Source: Cocos nucifera
Lineage: Eukaryota; Streptophyta; Magnoliopsida; Arecales; Arecaceae
Assembly: GCA_006176705.1 (NCBI GenBank)
Contig: QRFJ01000021.1
Location: 1,349,308-1,413,307, forward strand
Direction of reading: 5' to 3'
DNA: 64,000 nucleotides
Part shown: positions 12,072-26,100 of the stretch, one piece after another
How positions within the stretch are numbered: position 1 is the stretch's first letter
Layout: every line of letters starts with the position of its first letter
Notes under the pieces: model-generated
What the model was told of the DNA's origin: nothing
What the model saw: the letters and a program-made list of their open reading frames with translations, nothing else
Databases searched by the model: none
Program-made: the position numbers and the translations under genes

Positions 12072-12884
12072 TAAAGTAACTAAGAAATAGAAGGCTTCAA
12101 GCATCCACAACCTCCCCCTGTGATGCAATCCTCTTCCTTTTCCTTTTTCTTCTTCTACGGGTTGGATGCGCCGCCGGAGCAGGATTGGGAGGGGAGCCCG
12201 CGAGTCATAACGAGGGCACGACTCGTTTTTGGTTTAAATCTCGGTGAATGGAGTGGTTTTAGCCGCTAAACGAGGGCTCCGAATTCCGCTACCGTAAGAG
12301 TTAATTACGACCCGGTGGGTCCCAGGCATGTGCGGCAACCGGAAGTAGCGAAGGTGGTGAATCTGAGCGTATCAGCCCATAGACGATTGACCTGATTGCA
12401 TACAAACGGGCCAAGGCCTAACCTTTGACGCTTCATTTTGCTATGCATCAAGATTTAGAACATGCCATTCGGTCCATAAGTAAGAGTGATACCAGTCGGG
12501 TTGGGGTGTCAAAGGAGATAAGTTTGATCGAGCCTGGATCTGCTTAAGCTCGGTTTAAATTAATTTCAAGCTTGCAATGCGCTTGATTTGTTTATGACTA
12601 TTTGGAACTCAATTAAAGCCTAATTTTGAACTTAGTTGAACACAATCTAAATGAGCAGCTTGTAAATCGTTAATCAAATAGGGAATTAATTCAAGCTTGA
12701 GTTAAGCTCGATCAAGGCTTGAACTAAAGCTTCACGTCAAACATAGCTAATCCATTTTCATTCAAAGGTCAAAAATAGCTTTGAGCATGAAGGTATAAAT
12801 TAATGAACCGGCAAGGACAAAAGATCTCAAATTTATGATGACATCACTGATGACCCAATGATCAACAGGGGAACAGGCCAAGGT

Positions 12885-15800
12885 TTACACCGTCCACGCC
12901 TCAAAATCGCCACTAACAAAATCATAGTAACCTCCATACAGAGCGAGAGTCTTCTTCTCCAATGCTTGTTTGATGAAGGGGTATGTTTTTAAATTATCAA
13001 GAGACACGTTCACAGCTTCCTGCATAAATATAACAGAAAAAAAGGAAAAATTAAGGAAATCATTAAAATTAATACAACTAGAAAAATCCATGCATGTATG
13101 TATGTGCTCACAAATAAGCCTTATTCGCAGGTAATATCAAGAGTAAGCTTTACTGCATGGTTTTTTTTTTTTAAAAAAAAAAAAAAACCACAAAAAACAC
13201 AAAAAACAAAAAACAAAAGCCTTTAATGCATCTCTACAGGGTTGGCTAAGGAGGAGGTGACACCTTTTCACATTTGGTGCATTGGTCTGGAAAGGCCAAT
13301 CCAGAACAACTGCTCTTCACCTTCTCCCTTGCAGGCATACATATCTTCACCCAGTCCTCTATGAAGTCACTGCAAAAATCAAGTAAATAAACAAAAATTA
13401 TCGATAGATTCCCATTTGTCCTATTAGTAAACTGCAGGTATTTATGATCGGCTATAAAATCTTAAAGAGATGGTCATCAACATGAGTCCAATGCATGTAT
13501 CATATTCTCACAAGAAGAGAGAGAATTCCAGTATCCCCAAACTTTAGGGGTGGTGCAAAAGGGAAATAAGAATGGTGCCTTCCATTCCCACCTTCCATTC
13601 TATTCTATGGAATGCCAAGAAGGGAGAAGAAAAAAGCCATCAGGGAAAGAGAATCCAGAAGAATAGAGGAAAAGGTGCCTACGAGCTGGTGGAGCCATCA
13701 TCCTTAATTGACATGAGCCCTTTGATACCTCCGCAACGGCTGTGACCGATCACCACGATGTTCTCCACCTGTAGAATAGTTAGCGTGTTTCGAGTAATAA
13801 AGTCTAAATGTCGGTACGATGGCAAATAGGTGGAATTGGTGGCTTTAGCAGAGAAAAGTCGTCCCATGTGCTTCCCTAAAATTGGAATATTCTGATCCGA
13901 GAATTAAACAACTTTCTTATTTAATTCGTACCCCTTTCTATGCTAACCATGTTTGTCACTTTAAAGTATTTGGCCGTGTAATGGCCAGTCCAAAACATTA
14001 GTGAGAGAAGACGATAGCTTATCTTTCAGAGAAAAATAGATTGCTTGGATGTCATAGGCAACTTAATAAAGCTTTTGCTCACCATAATACGAGAACAAGG
14101 AAACAGACTGATCAAAATTGCAGCACCTATTCAATATATAAGAACTTCTATTTTTGAACCGAGGGTTTATAATGTAAAATTTATTTGGTTTCATCAATTT
14201 TTTGATTTTTTTAAATAAATAAATAATAAATTTAACAAAACTTTCAACAGCTTGTGAAACAAGAGTTACGAGGAAAAAATGCACAAATATGACAAGCATA
14301 ACATATACAATAATTTGGAGAAGAAAAAATTACTCAAATATGATGCATGCATATTAAACTAAAGATATTAAATATATCAAAAATTCATTCTTATAGATTA
14401 GATAGTCTTATTCTAATTGGATTTTTTATTTAAAAAAATATATATCAAAAAAAAAAAATTTTCTTTCCAACTATCACATCTAAAAAGTCTTTCTTGTATT
14501 CTCATTTATATACATAAAAACGCATACATATACACTACCTAGCAAAATATTATTTAATTTTGCCTATATCTATGATGACCCTAAAATGTTGGACATAGTT
14601 ATTTTGAGTACTTCCAGCATTATTGGTGGAGTCGTAGATTTTTGACTGCTGACCTTGAGATGGAGGATGGCATATTCTACGGCGGCACCGACGCCGGCGT
14701 ATTTGGTCTGCAGACGGGAGAAACATCGGTCAAAAAAGAGGGACTAGCTTGGCATACGGGCCCCACATCTTCATCAATGGAATGGAGGGTGGTGATCGAG
14801 CACAGAGATATTATATTATATACCTTGTCGTAGGGTGGGACCATGTTGGCGATGTTGCGGACCATGAAGGCCTCCCCTGGCTCGAAATTGAACAACACCG
14901 AAGGGCACACGCGCGAGTCCGAACATGCGAACACCATGAACTGTATACATTGTTCCGGCAAGCCAGCCCAAGCTTCCATGTTAGTGGGGTCACAGGAAAA
15001 ATATTAAACATCACCCATGTTCCGGTCCCAGTAATTTATTATTATTATTATTATTATTATCATCATCATCGTCATTACCATCGTGATCTTATTAGTTCTT
15101 TTGAGTGGAGCAGTCAATATTTTTTTTTCTCTTTTTTTTCTTATAGGTAATTAGCATATGGTTTCAACCAATAGCGTGGTTATTATTATTGGATGCAACG
15201 AAGGTTGATGGATAGCTACACGATCGTATGCAATGTGTATTACATGATATGAAGTCGCACACAATCATCTATCATATACGATGCACACTGTATACTATAA
15301 TTTTATGATTTTCTTTTTTAAACACATCATAAAAAAAATAAAAATTACATTTGACATCAAATTCCTTCTTCTGTTTTTAAATAAAAATAAAAAAAATAGT
15401 TTTACCCAAACTATAAAAATATGTTATATTTAAATTTTAATTAATATTTTTATTTTAAAAATAATAAAAAAATAAAAATAGTTATTTTTTTAATATTTAT
15501 ATAAATAACAATGATAGTTAATATCTACAGCAGTGAAAAATGTAATATAGAAATGATGAACTCAAAAAAAAAAACATGTTGGATGAGGAGAAGATTTTTG
15601 ATTAAAAAAATATTTTATTTTCAGAAAATAAAGCAAATTACTGATAAATATATAAAATATTTTAAAAAATAAAAAAATTGTACAAGATATTTTGTACAAT
15701 TTTTGTTTTCTAAGCAAAAAGGGATAAAAATGCAGGTTTATTTGTTTTTATGCGGCGACAATAATTACATAGTGAAAAAAAGGTAGCATTTTTTATCATT

Positions 15801-16492
15801 ACCTAACACATTTAATCTGGAAATATTCTAAAAATAATAAGTTAACAAGTTATATATTATTCAATGCTGCGAATTGTTTTCATACTAACCAATAGTGATC
15901 ATTGATTTGTTTAAAAATAAATGTTTATATGTAAAAGTAATGGATCACAGAGCACAGCAACTACAAAGACGGTTTAATTTTAGTCCAAATAAGAGCATTC
16001 TTACCAAAAAAAATTCTTACCAAAAAAAACTCTGCAGGAACCTGAAATTACCTTGGGGCTCTGGCCCTCGGCGAGGGTGCGGAAAACATCGGGCTTCTTC
16101 CTGCAGCACGGCACAGACAGATGTAATTCAGTTAACTAATCGGGGCTCTTTCGTCTTGAAAAGATAAAATATCATCCAATAAGGCAGCAACAGTAAACAA
16201 AATAAATAAATGCCATTCTCTTCTCTCAAAGTTGGTCTATAGAATGACTAAAATGCCCTTATAGATGATTCATGTCTATCTTAGTTTCTGCCTCTTCGAA
16301 ATATTGAAAATGGCGGCCGGATATGGATGCATGACCCATTTTAAAAACTAAAGATTATATAGTTTCGTAGGTTATAAAATTTATGAAATAAAAATGCCAT
16401 TTTCGTCAAAAGAAAAATAAAATATCCACTCACTCATAGGTTTCCTTCTTGAAGTGCTCGAACCCGGATTGCAACCTCTTGAAGGGATCCAT
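12885..16492 (-). CDS. CA: Beta-carbonic anhydrase, intact copy, 7 coding exons, 201 aa
   Basis: The enzyme interconverts CO2 and bicarbonate using one zinc. Exons: 16492-16434, 16100-16052, 14940-14824, 14707-14654, 13768-13683, 13369-13264 and 13019-12885. All junctions are GT-AG and keep frame (606 nt). Zinc ligands and the active dyad are present: Cys42, Asp44 and Arg46 in FACSDSR, His102 and Cys105 in GHSRCGG. EAVNVSLDNL near the C-terminus is a plant beta-CA hallmark. The start chosen is MDPFKRLQSGF, which corresponds to the start of the mature domain in cereal enzymes. No transit peptide is visible, so a cytosolic enzyme is likely. The first coding exon is open upstream to 16512, so a missed 5' exon cannot be excluded. 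Confidence 0.9.
15210..15640. other. AT-rich insertion in a carbonic anhydrase intron, right unit only
   Basis: The left unit has only about 100 bp of unrelated sequence here. The block starts with a motif-rich stretch (CACACAATCATCTATC, ATACGATGCACACTG) that resembles sequences at 18.56-18.68 kb and 57.31-57.50 kb, then becomes simple A/T. It may be a MITE remnant, but I could not define its ends. Confidence 0.4.
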
Positions 16493-16918
16493 CTCCTCCC
16501 CCTCTTCAGATTCTGGAAATTATATAGTTACAAACCAGGTACATTTTAATATAAGAAAAACAAATATGCTGCCCTCAAAATAATAATAATAATGACAATA
16601 ATATACAGTACTTTCTCCCTCTTCAACAATGGCAACTAAATCGGAATATTATTTACACATGAAACAGTTAAAGAGAAAATACGAAATAAAAATACCTCAA
16701 TCTAATCAACTTAACGATAACAAGTCACCAAGCCAAGAAATTTTTTTTTTTTTTTTTTGTTGCTGATCCATAAACACTAAAAAAGAAGAAAAAAAACTGA
16801 CACAGAACAAAGGATGAGAAGGAAAAACAGGAACAGATGAAGACCAAGACTCGGATCAAAGATCATAGATTTATAGATAAAAAAAATCTAGAGTAACTAA
16901 GAAATAACATGGAGGGCT

Positions 16919-17014
16919 TCAAGCGTCCGCATGCCTCCCTATGATGCAATCCTCTTCCGCTTCTATTGTGCCGGCTGCTTCTTCTTCTTCTTCCTTCCTG
17001 CCGTGGGCTGTCAT
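16919..17014 (-). other. Possible upstream ORF in the carbonic anhydrase leader
   Basis: An ATG at 17014 opens a short frame (MTAHGRKEEEEE...) that stops at TGA after 31 codons. It contains no GT donor that could splice into the exon at 16512. A GTATAAG donor-like site sits just before the ATG, so a 5'UTR intron might remove it. In the pseudogene unit most of this segment is deleted. Confidence 0.3.
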
Positions 17015-17501
17015 CTTATACAGACGAGCCGGATGTGGTTCGGATGTGCCGCCGGAGCAGGATTGGGAGAGGAGCCCGCAAGTCATTAGGAGGGGACGAC
17101 TCCTTTTTTATTTAAATCTCGGTGAATGGAGTCCTTTTAGCCGTTAAACCAGGTCTCTGATTTCCGTGATGCCCGATGACGCGGGAGTTAATTGCGACCC
17201 GGTGGGTCCCAGCCATGCGTGGGAGCTGGCAAGCAGCGAAGGTGGTGAATCTCAGCGTATCAGCTCATAAACAATTGACCTGCCTAATCTTCGGGGCTTC
17301 ATTTTGTCATGCATCAAGTTTTAGAATATGGCATTTAGTCCATGAGTAGGAGCGATCGAGCCTGGATTTGCTTAAGCTCGGTTGAAATTAATTTCAAGCT
17401 TGAAATGCGCCTATTTGGAACTCAATTCAAGCCTAATTTTGAACAGAGCCGAACACAACCTAAATGAGTAGCTCGTAAATCATTAATTAAATAAAAAATT
17501 A

Positions 17502-17720
17502 GAGGATGTTTGATTATAAGGATGAAATCGATATAGTAACGTGTGATTTTCATTTCAATCACTTGGTTGGAAGAAGGCTCGTTCTGATTCTAACTTTTAG
17601 ATGGAATAAAAATAGCATAATTTATCTAAAATTCAATCTTTATTTTTTCATAAAATTTATATTTTTATTATAATTTTAATTTTGATTCCCATATCAATCA
17701 TGAATGAATCAGGCACTCCG
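17502..17720. mobile_element. Small Tourist-like MITE in the right unit
   Basis: The 219-bp insert starts GAGGATGTTTGATTAT after TTA and ends AATCAGGCACTCCG before TTG. Its ends are imperfect inverted repeats. The left unit has the empty site AATTAATTCAAGC at about 12690. The target is TTA, as expected for Tourist elements. Confidence 0.7.
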
Positions 17721-17777
17721 TTGATTCAAGCTTGATTGAATCTTGAACCAAAGCTTCATGTCGGACATCGCTAATCC

Positions 17778-20135
17778 GATTAATATTTGATTAAATTCAA
17801 ACATTAAAAGTCCCAACGTAACGTAGATTAGAGAAAAAGATGCTAAAAATGATGCTTTGACTCTACGGAGAACAGAGACCTCGAACGAGTCAGGTGCTTT
17901 ATTGTTTTGGCTTGGCTGGACATTATTTTTGAGCCTAAATTGATAGTCCAAGTCCGATTCAATAGTTTCAAATCAAGTCCATTTCTGGTCAAACTTAAGC
18001 AAAGCTTGCATTGTTTGTTTTATTTTGCCGTCCCTACGTATGGTTTCGTGAAGTGCACATAAACAATCCTCCATTTAGGCGACAAGAGAATATTAGTACC
18101 AATTGCAAGCTTGTTGCCAAATACGATGGATTGGCCGATTGTGAGGTTGCCGTGCTAGTCTTTACGAGCCTAAAAAATTTCCCATAGGCAATTTAGCGAT
18201 GAGCTGAAGTATTTTCCTCAGCGTACTGCAAGGTCGGGAAATGTACGGAAGAGTTGGTGGTTTCATATCCATGCTATAATCAGGTCACATGAACGGCTAC
18301 AATGGGCCCTAGATTTTTTTTAAAAAAAGTTAAAATATGGATTTGTGCATGTGATTACCCAAGAATTTTTGTACTACTTAAATTTGTGCTTGTCTTTGTG
18401 TATGGTGCATCCAATTTGCATTGTTACGAATTTGGAGTTTTCGGGGAAGGTAATAAGGTAGCTTACTCTGGGGTAGGTGAGAAAGTGCTTGACCTTGGGT
18501 GTCGTGGGCCGCAGCATCGAAATTGATAAAGAGGTTTTATATATTTTTTCCTTCGCTAGCACGCATCATATATGGATGCTCATTGTACAATGCCGTATGT
18601 GATCATATACAGTCACTCGCCATGTGATAGATGATGCATTTGATGTATCATACTGTATGGTGGATCATATGTATAGCAAAAAATTTACATTTTTATTTTT
18701 TTAATAAATTGAAAATGATTTTATCCGTCTCTTGTCTTATTTTCTTGGTGCTTGGAATCTCACCGCATCTTTTCTCGGCAAAATCATATAATATAAAAAA
18801 TAATGATGTGCGTTATACCAAAATATATTGATCAAGTACCAAACACGAAATTGCATCGGGCTTCATGCAATCCACATCGAGCGTAGGAGTGGGGGAAGCT
18901 TCCGTATGTAGGTGGTGCGTCAACTCGTGGGCTGGCAGATTATGATCGATCGAGAGTATGGTGAGAAATTTTCCAGTCGCGTGTTGCCGTGGAATTGCTC
19001 AAAGGAAGGCTATATGATCAGAGCGTATGGTCCCGTGAAGTAGGACCCTTTGCAAGCATTCCCTGTGCAGCACATGGAAGGAGGTGATGGTAAACCTACA
19101 AGAGGACTAAGAGGATCCCGACCATCTATTATTTTTTTATCTGGAAGTAGTTGTGTGAGTCCCGGAAAATCACGTCTCTCTCATACATTCTTGCTTTGTT
19201 GAAAATAATCCATGGATCCTCTAGACTTCAGTGTTGGAACTTGATAATCTGACTCTATCACCATGGCTCTCCGTTGCAAGATCTGTTCATCTATACTATA
19301 TATTAAAGAAAAATACAAAATTCTGCCGCATGCAACAAGTGTCGTGCAATCGGAAAGCAGCATTTATCCTCCGATGACATATTAGGAATCACATTGTACA
19401 TAATGCAATGCCTCTACAATACACGAGCTCGATGCATCATTCCATAATGCATGGACTGCCGTGATTGCAAATTGGACTACTAAGTATGATCTTCGTATTT
19501 GAGAGGATTCAAACTCATTCTAGCTCTCCTTCTTCATCGTCATTATTGCATGCCACAAGGGAGCCAGCTGATGAAAAAAGAAATCCAATCCCATCCGTGA
19601 ATCACATGATAGCAAGCAATTGTAACTGGGTCCTACTCCATTTACTGGGTTCATGTAATCATGGGCCATCATACAATAGACACAATCTTAATCCATGCAA
19701 GGTCGGAAGTAAAATAAAATCCATCAACTTTAATCATGAATTATGGTCATTTTTCCCCTCTTAAGAAAAGGTCGTATAAACAAATATCCATTCGCCTAAT
19801 AAAAAAAAAGGAAGCAAGAGTAAACGGATAAGCTCAAATATAACTCCCAAGCGAAACCAACCTTCAATTTCTGCACTGCTTCCTTGAATCGGCGTGCCAC
19901 AGGGTCTGAACTCTGATGTCACCATCTTTAACGCAAATCCAATCCATTGCAAGTCCTTTCCTTGAAAGATTAAAAAAAGAAAAGAAAAGCCTTTTATCTC
20001 TTTTGGCATCCAGTCCGGCACTCGAGAGACTTTTGTGCTTTATAGTCCTTGTGGTTCTTCCTTTTCTAGTCCCCCAAGTTCTCTCCTTTGTTCAGCCCCA
20101 AACGTTGCATACGGCGGTGGGAGCTGGTGGTGGCC
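17778..20135. other. Intergenic region between carbonic anhydrase and PEX14
   Basis: I see no gene. At 18555-18690 there is an inverted, motif-rich stretch (GTGATAGATGATGCAT, TGATGTATCATACTG) resembling the blocks at 15.2 and 57.4 kb. The last ~230 bp before 20136 are C/T-rich (TCTCCTTTG, CCTTTTCTAG) and are probably the PEX14 leader and promoter. Confidence 0.5.
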
Positions 20136-23100
20136 ATGGCGACCCAATCCGCGCCTCCCCCGAGCTCTCCCAACGGCGCTTCCCAAAACCAAGGTGATTT
20201 CTTCTCTCTCCCAGATCCCCGTTTTCCAGTATTTTTCTCAATTTAATTTCTTGTTCCATCGATTCCACCGGGTTTCCAACCCGCAGTAATTAAGAAAAAG
20301 GGGTTCTCTTTCGTTTCCCAGATACTAGATTACAGTTTTAGCTTTTTTTTGCCCCCTTTTGTCTATTTCTTACTGGGTTCCCTCCATCTCCAATCAGAAT
20401 TTGTCTATGGCGATAGTGTTTTGATCGATGCATGGGGAAATTAATTATCGGATAAGGAAAAGAAATCATTAAATTGGTTGATGATGGTTTGTGTGGATAT
20501 AAAGAGGTTGAATTTATAGGCAAAATTGGCACGTATTAGGTAAAAGATTTTTATTTTTGGTACATATTGGATGGTGCTCTGCTTGCATGTGACTGATTCT
20601 GTTTATTGGCAAGGAGGGAGGGAGTTTGGGTACTGATTTAATTAATTTAAAAAGAAAAAAAAAAGTGGTAATCATCATCCGTGGATGTCAGAAGAGCATA
20701 GAAAGAAGGCAAATTTTTATTTGGGTGAAGATCAGGGCTTTATGTGAAAATTACCTTGGGTACCAATGTCCCTTTTTTTTTTTTTTTTTTGGGTGGGTGT
20801 GTGTGGGGGGGGGGGTTAGAATTCTTGATGCCTACTTTTGTAGACTAGAGGCTTCAGTTATGATACCTATAAAACAAGATAAACTGGATAGCACAGAGAC
20901 AGGGAGTCTGCTGCACCACCCTCTTTGTTCTTTGAGGTTATGAATAGCTTGCTACAGCTGGTGTAATGAAGAAATTTCTTATAGTCTCATGAGGTTACAT
21001 AGTTTTTTCGAACATTTTGAAAGTAGACCAAGCTTCCTTATATTCCAAGTTTCTTGAACTACCTCACATATTCAAGCTTTTTTCTTTCACAGAGTTATGT
21101 TGTATCATTTCTGCAAACAACTGCTTCCAATATCATAAAGAGATCAATAATAACAAACTTGTTTGTATTATGGGTTTAGCTATGTTAGACATGGCAAATG
21201 GTGGGATTTTTCATTGTAAGCTCGAACCCTTCAGGAAGAATGCTGGGCTTATCGATGCATATATATGATCCATGTAAAATTATCAAGATATCGAGAGTAA
21301 ACATCCTATGATATTTGTACATTAACATTGGATGTGCCATCTAACATTAGGGCCTGAGTTATCCAAGACAATGGAGGGGAATGGTAAGGATGTCAAAGAT
21401 GAGACTGTCAATGAAGCTTCAAAAGAAGCAGTATTTGCAATCCCCCAACCAATAAGGGAGGACCAAGTGCAGAATGCTGTTAAGTTTCTATCTCATCCAA
21501 GAGTAAGGGGTTCCCCAATCATTCACAGGCGTTCCTTTCTTGAAAGAAAGGGCCTGACAAAGGAGGAAATAGATGAAGCCTTTCGCCGTGTACCTGTATG
21601 CGTTTTTTTTTTTTTGCCTTTATTCTTTTTCCCTAAATTTCCTTTTGGATCTCATTTTTCATTTTACAACTTTTTTCCTTCTAGTGAAGCATTCTTTTGC
21701 AGAGGCTTGGTATTATGTTTTTCACAGCTGTTTCGATGTTTCATATGTATTACAGGACTCTCCTCCAAATGCTACCAGTGTTGAGGCTGCTACCATAAAT
21801 CAGGGTAATCTATTTGAAGTTTGAACCCTGTGCATTGTTTGCATTATTTTGTAATAAAGTAATGTTGGTACACCAAAATATCACCACAGGATGCAGCTTC
21901 TTAAATGTTGTTTAGATCGTAGACTTCTTACAAATAAATCTCATGATTGCTGAACTTCCCCAGACCACCAAAGCCTCCACCAGGAGTTAATAGGAAAGGA
22001 TTTTTTTGCTATGTTATTGTGTTGAAAACTTATCGCTATTGTTCTTATTTTCATAGTTCTATATTGCATACTTTTTGTTTACTTACATTCCAGCATTATT
22101 CTTTTATAAATTTTACATGTTCCCTTTTTTTTAACCTGAGAATGAACTTGATAAAATATTTGTTTGATATTTTGACCCTAGGACCTTGCACTTTTAGATT
22201 AAGTTCACCATCTAGATTTGTATGCTTGACAAATTTGGGTAGATTGTTGTAGTTCATTGGGATTTGGTAATTTCTTTTGTTTTCTTATTTGAGGATCAAA
22301 AGATCAAGGTATTGGTTGGCTAGTGACATGTGGTTTTTAAAGTTTTGTGCGACAAAAACTTCAAACCAGACTCCTATTAACTATGATAATCTGAAATGAT
22401 ATTTAGATGTCAACTTTCGTGGAAAAAAGTGGATGCTTCATTAATTAATTCCTTGATGGATGAACAAAAAAGTTTTTTTTTTTTTTTTTCAAGAAAAGGC
22501 TTCAGTTCTAAACTGGTTATTCTACTTACATCAACAATATAAATGGTAGCACATTTGTATTGTAGCTAATATTAGTGTGATTTTTATTTCTTAATTTACT
22601 TTAATTTGATCACTTTCATAGCATCCATATAAATTGAATAATTTGAAGGGGCATTTTAAATCTAATATTTGAATAATTTGAAGGGGCATTTTAAATCTAA
22701 TATGGCTGTGATTACGAGTTTAGGACTTGCCTCAATGACAATTTGGTTAAACTATGACTTATCAGGACAATATCCATTCAAAGTAATGCTTATAATCTGA
22801 TCGGGAATACCTTTTCCAAGAAAACTTTAACACCATGATCCAATTTGAGCTGATCCTTTTTTTTTTTTTTGCCTTTTAAGAGACAAAACCACCTCTCTTT
22901 CTTTGTTTTTTTTTTACTAAGATATGTTCACCATCCTAAGTTTAAAAAACTATGATTGACCTGCATATATTACATCTTAGCAAACTTGAAAACATAACCA
23001 AAATTTCTATAAAATGCAAATAGAAGACAAATTCCTCTATCTCTTGTCCTTAAGTTGAATGGCTGATTTGTTTTTGATTGTTAAGCAGCCTGTGCAGCCA

Positions 23101-26100
23101 AAATCATCTACGGGCTTGCAGCCCTCAAGCCTTAGTACAAACTCCACAACCAGCTGCTGCTCCCTGCTAGTGGGGTTCCTTGTGGCTCCAAAGTTTACAC
23201 CAATCCAGATTTCACTGGTCCCATGCACTTCTTGCCACAGGGGTTGCTAGCTGCTTCAGGTGCTGGTACTGCTGTTCTTTTTCAAGGTACTTCCTCCACA
23301 CTGTTTACTTCATCTTACAGTTTACTGGGGATGTTAACATGTTCGATGCTAAACAATTGTTTCAAGGTGCGCACTGGCTGGCACATACCATACCAGGCCA
23401 ATACTGTTGCAGCTAGTATGAGTTGCCACAACACCTTTTCGACCTCTAATTGTTAATATTTTTTAAATGACAAAAAAAGGGATTTTAAATTATCATTATT
23501 ATTATTATTATTTAATTTCTTTTGTTTCAATTACAGCATGAGCTCATGTGTGCCGGCATGGGCACATGCCATGCTCAGCCACCAGCCAGCATGTTGCCTG
23601 ATGTCACCCAGCCACTTAAATCCTTGCTGCTGATTTGCAATTATAGTTTTATGATTTCAGACTATGGGATCCATTAAAGTGAAATGCTATATTTCTGTAC
23701 TGAATATATATTTTTTTATTTTAACAGAATGTGGTTGTTCCTAAGCTGAAATCTTGGATCAGAAAGGTTATTAGCAGAAGAAAGTGAATCTGATAAGGAA
23801 GATAAACAGAGTTCCAGGTTGGCTGAAGAAGCAAGCAGAAGCTGCAAAAGCAGCTGCCATCTGCTGCTTGCTATTGGTTGCTAAAGCAAGCCAAGAATTG
23901 TTAAATGCTAAAAATGAAGGTTATTTAACTTCTGCATGAAGTTTATTCCGTTTTCCTAAGTTTGTAAGATTATTAATTATCATATGTTATCCTAAGCTTG
24001 TAAATTATTTATTGTCATACGTTATCTTGGGTTCCTGACCTTCAAGAGCTTCTTCCCCCGATTCTTCTTGCTAGAGAGGAAGTACTTTGAGGCTTTTGTG
24101 AGAGCACTAGATATGCAAGTGAAGGAGATGAAATCCATGGGTGATGCTATTCGGAAGCTGGAAAGCACAAGGGAAAACAGTTTCTCTCAAGAGAAGCTGA
24201 TAGAAGAGTATATCCAATCTACAGTAGGGAATGGTAAGTTAATTAAATGGATATGTCATTTTCTCCAAGTATGGCTTTAACAGAATATGCTTCTCCGTGA
24301 AAAAATTAGTCCACTATCTTGAAAAAGGTACGTAATACCATATCAAACCAAGCAGTACGGGGTGTACCTTACAGGTTCGATAATAGTACATGGTATGGGG
24401 GGTGTACGGACACTTGGTACGCCGAACTCGTCATGTATCAAGCATACCAACCTAATGATGGGGTGGCACCAGCATGGAGCCTGGTACCAATACGGCATAC
24501 TTTGATCTTGAATATTGATGGTAGTTGAAGTCCTTAGTAGTTGGTTGGCAAGATTTGGTTAGTAATGATTAATATGTTCAGAAAACAGGACATTTTAAAA
24601 AATCACTAAAATTCCATGTGCATTGTTGGCTTTAGGCAAGGTGGATAGCGAAGCATAGAACAAATAACTTACAAGGCTAATTGATAGAAATATTACGTAT
24701 CTGATACCTTTTCCATGGGATAGAGCTAAGAAATGCAACCGTCGAATAGAAAAAGATTAATCCCAAGTGAAGAAGGTAGCAAATAAGAAGAATAACTAAT
24801 AATTTTTTTGGGTGAATTAATTGTAATATCATGAAAAGTCGATTTAAACTTGACGATTCAAGTCAACCAAGTTCCCAGTTAACTTTCAAATCAGTTCAAT
24901 AATATAGTGAACAAACCTAGAATCCTCATAGACTCCAGACAAGAATTGATACCATGGGCAAATTTGAAATAGAATAATGATCTCGGGGACTCCCTCTAGT
25001 CTAACCCTCCAATTAAAAATATAACACTTCCACGGATTTTACCTTTGTGTCTGTGCATATAATACTTCTAATCATGGTTTTTAAAAGCTGAGATTTTGGT
25101 CATCTAAGTTGGGTGGTCAAGACTGAGATGAACCGAGATCTTAGTTCTATCTTCAGCCAATATGGAATGTACAGGTAAATTTGGACAAGGACATGATATT
25201 TTCCAAGCTGTCTCGCCTGATATTTTGGGACTGAGATATCTAAAATCTCAATTGATATGGTAAATCCAAAATTACCAACCATGGAAGGCATTCGATTTTA
25301 TAATTTGTTGGTTAAAAATCTATTGTAAGGAAGTAAAAAGGTGATTTAAAAATATCTTCTAATATGTTTATATTTGTATTAATCAAGGATTTTAATTTTG
25401 CTTTTGGACCCTATAAGGATAACTTACTGGTCTGTGTCGAGTCAGTATGATATATGACCCCATATCGAAACACTGTACATTATTACCTTGTGTTTGGTTG
25501 GGGTCATGAGAGGGAAGATGGATGAGATTGGAAAGATGGATGATCTTCATTTACCGTTTGATTCAAAAAATTATAGAGGATGGATAAAAAAGTAGGATTT
25601 TTCATCCATCCTGGCCCACCAATTTGTATCTTCCTAAATTTGAACGATGCAAGAAAGGATGGATGAAGCATTGATGGATGGATTTTTGCATTGACAAAAT
25701 TATCTTTTATTAAATTTTTAATAAAATTATAATATTTTCTCACTTTTTCATTCATATTATTTTTATATATTTTTTATGTATACCATAACTATTAAATTTT
25801 ATTACTAATTATTTTAATTTTGTACATAATTTTAATAATTATAATTAAATATAGAATTATATTTAATTTCTCTATTTTTATTTACTATTTTTAATTAATT
25901 ATTTATAATATTAATTAATTATTAAATTAAATTATAAATTAATAGTTGGTATAATATTATTTAATTATTAAATTAAATTATAAATCTAGTTATTTATATA
26001 ATTAATTCATTAATAATTTAATTATAAAATTATTTATTAAATTAAATTAAATTTAAATTAAATATTTGTATAATTTTTTATTTAATTATAGATTATAATG

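Larger units (their letters stand above)
7521..12750. repeat. Left unit of a ~5.1-kb head-to-tail duplication (carbonic anhydrase pseudogene unit)
   Basis: This block and 12751-17777 align from end to end: exons, introns, the promoter-side GC patch near 12.2/17.05 kb and the flank with AAGCTCGGTT and TTTCAAGC words. The junction sits at a shared TCC (left edge AGTCCATTTT, right edge TAATCCGATT, junction TAATCCATTTT). That pattern fits a duplication sealed by very short homology or unequal exchange. Confidence 0.85.
12751..17777. repeat. Right unit of the ~5.1-kb head-to-tail duplication
   Basis: This is the partner of 7521-12750 and carries the intact carbonic anhydrase gene. It differs by an extra AT-rich block at ~15210-15640 and a small MITE at 17502-17720, and it lacks the left unit's MITE and long TA arrays. 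Confidence 0.85.

Noticed and set aside
19465..19764. 99-aa plus frame upstream of PEX14
   Set aside because: No motif, ordinary intergenic composition, and not connected to PEX14 by plausible splice sites.
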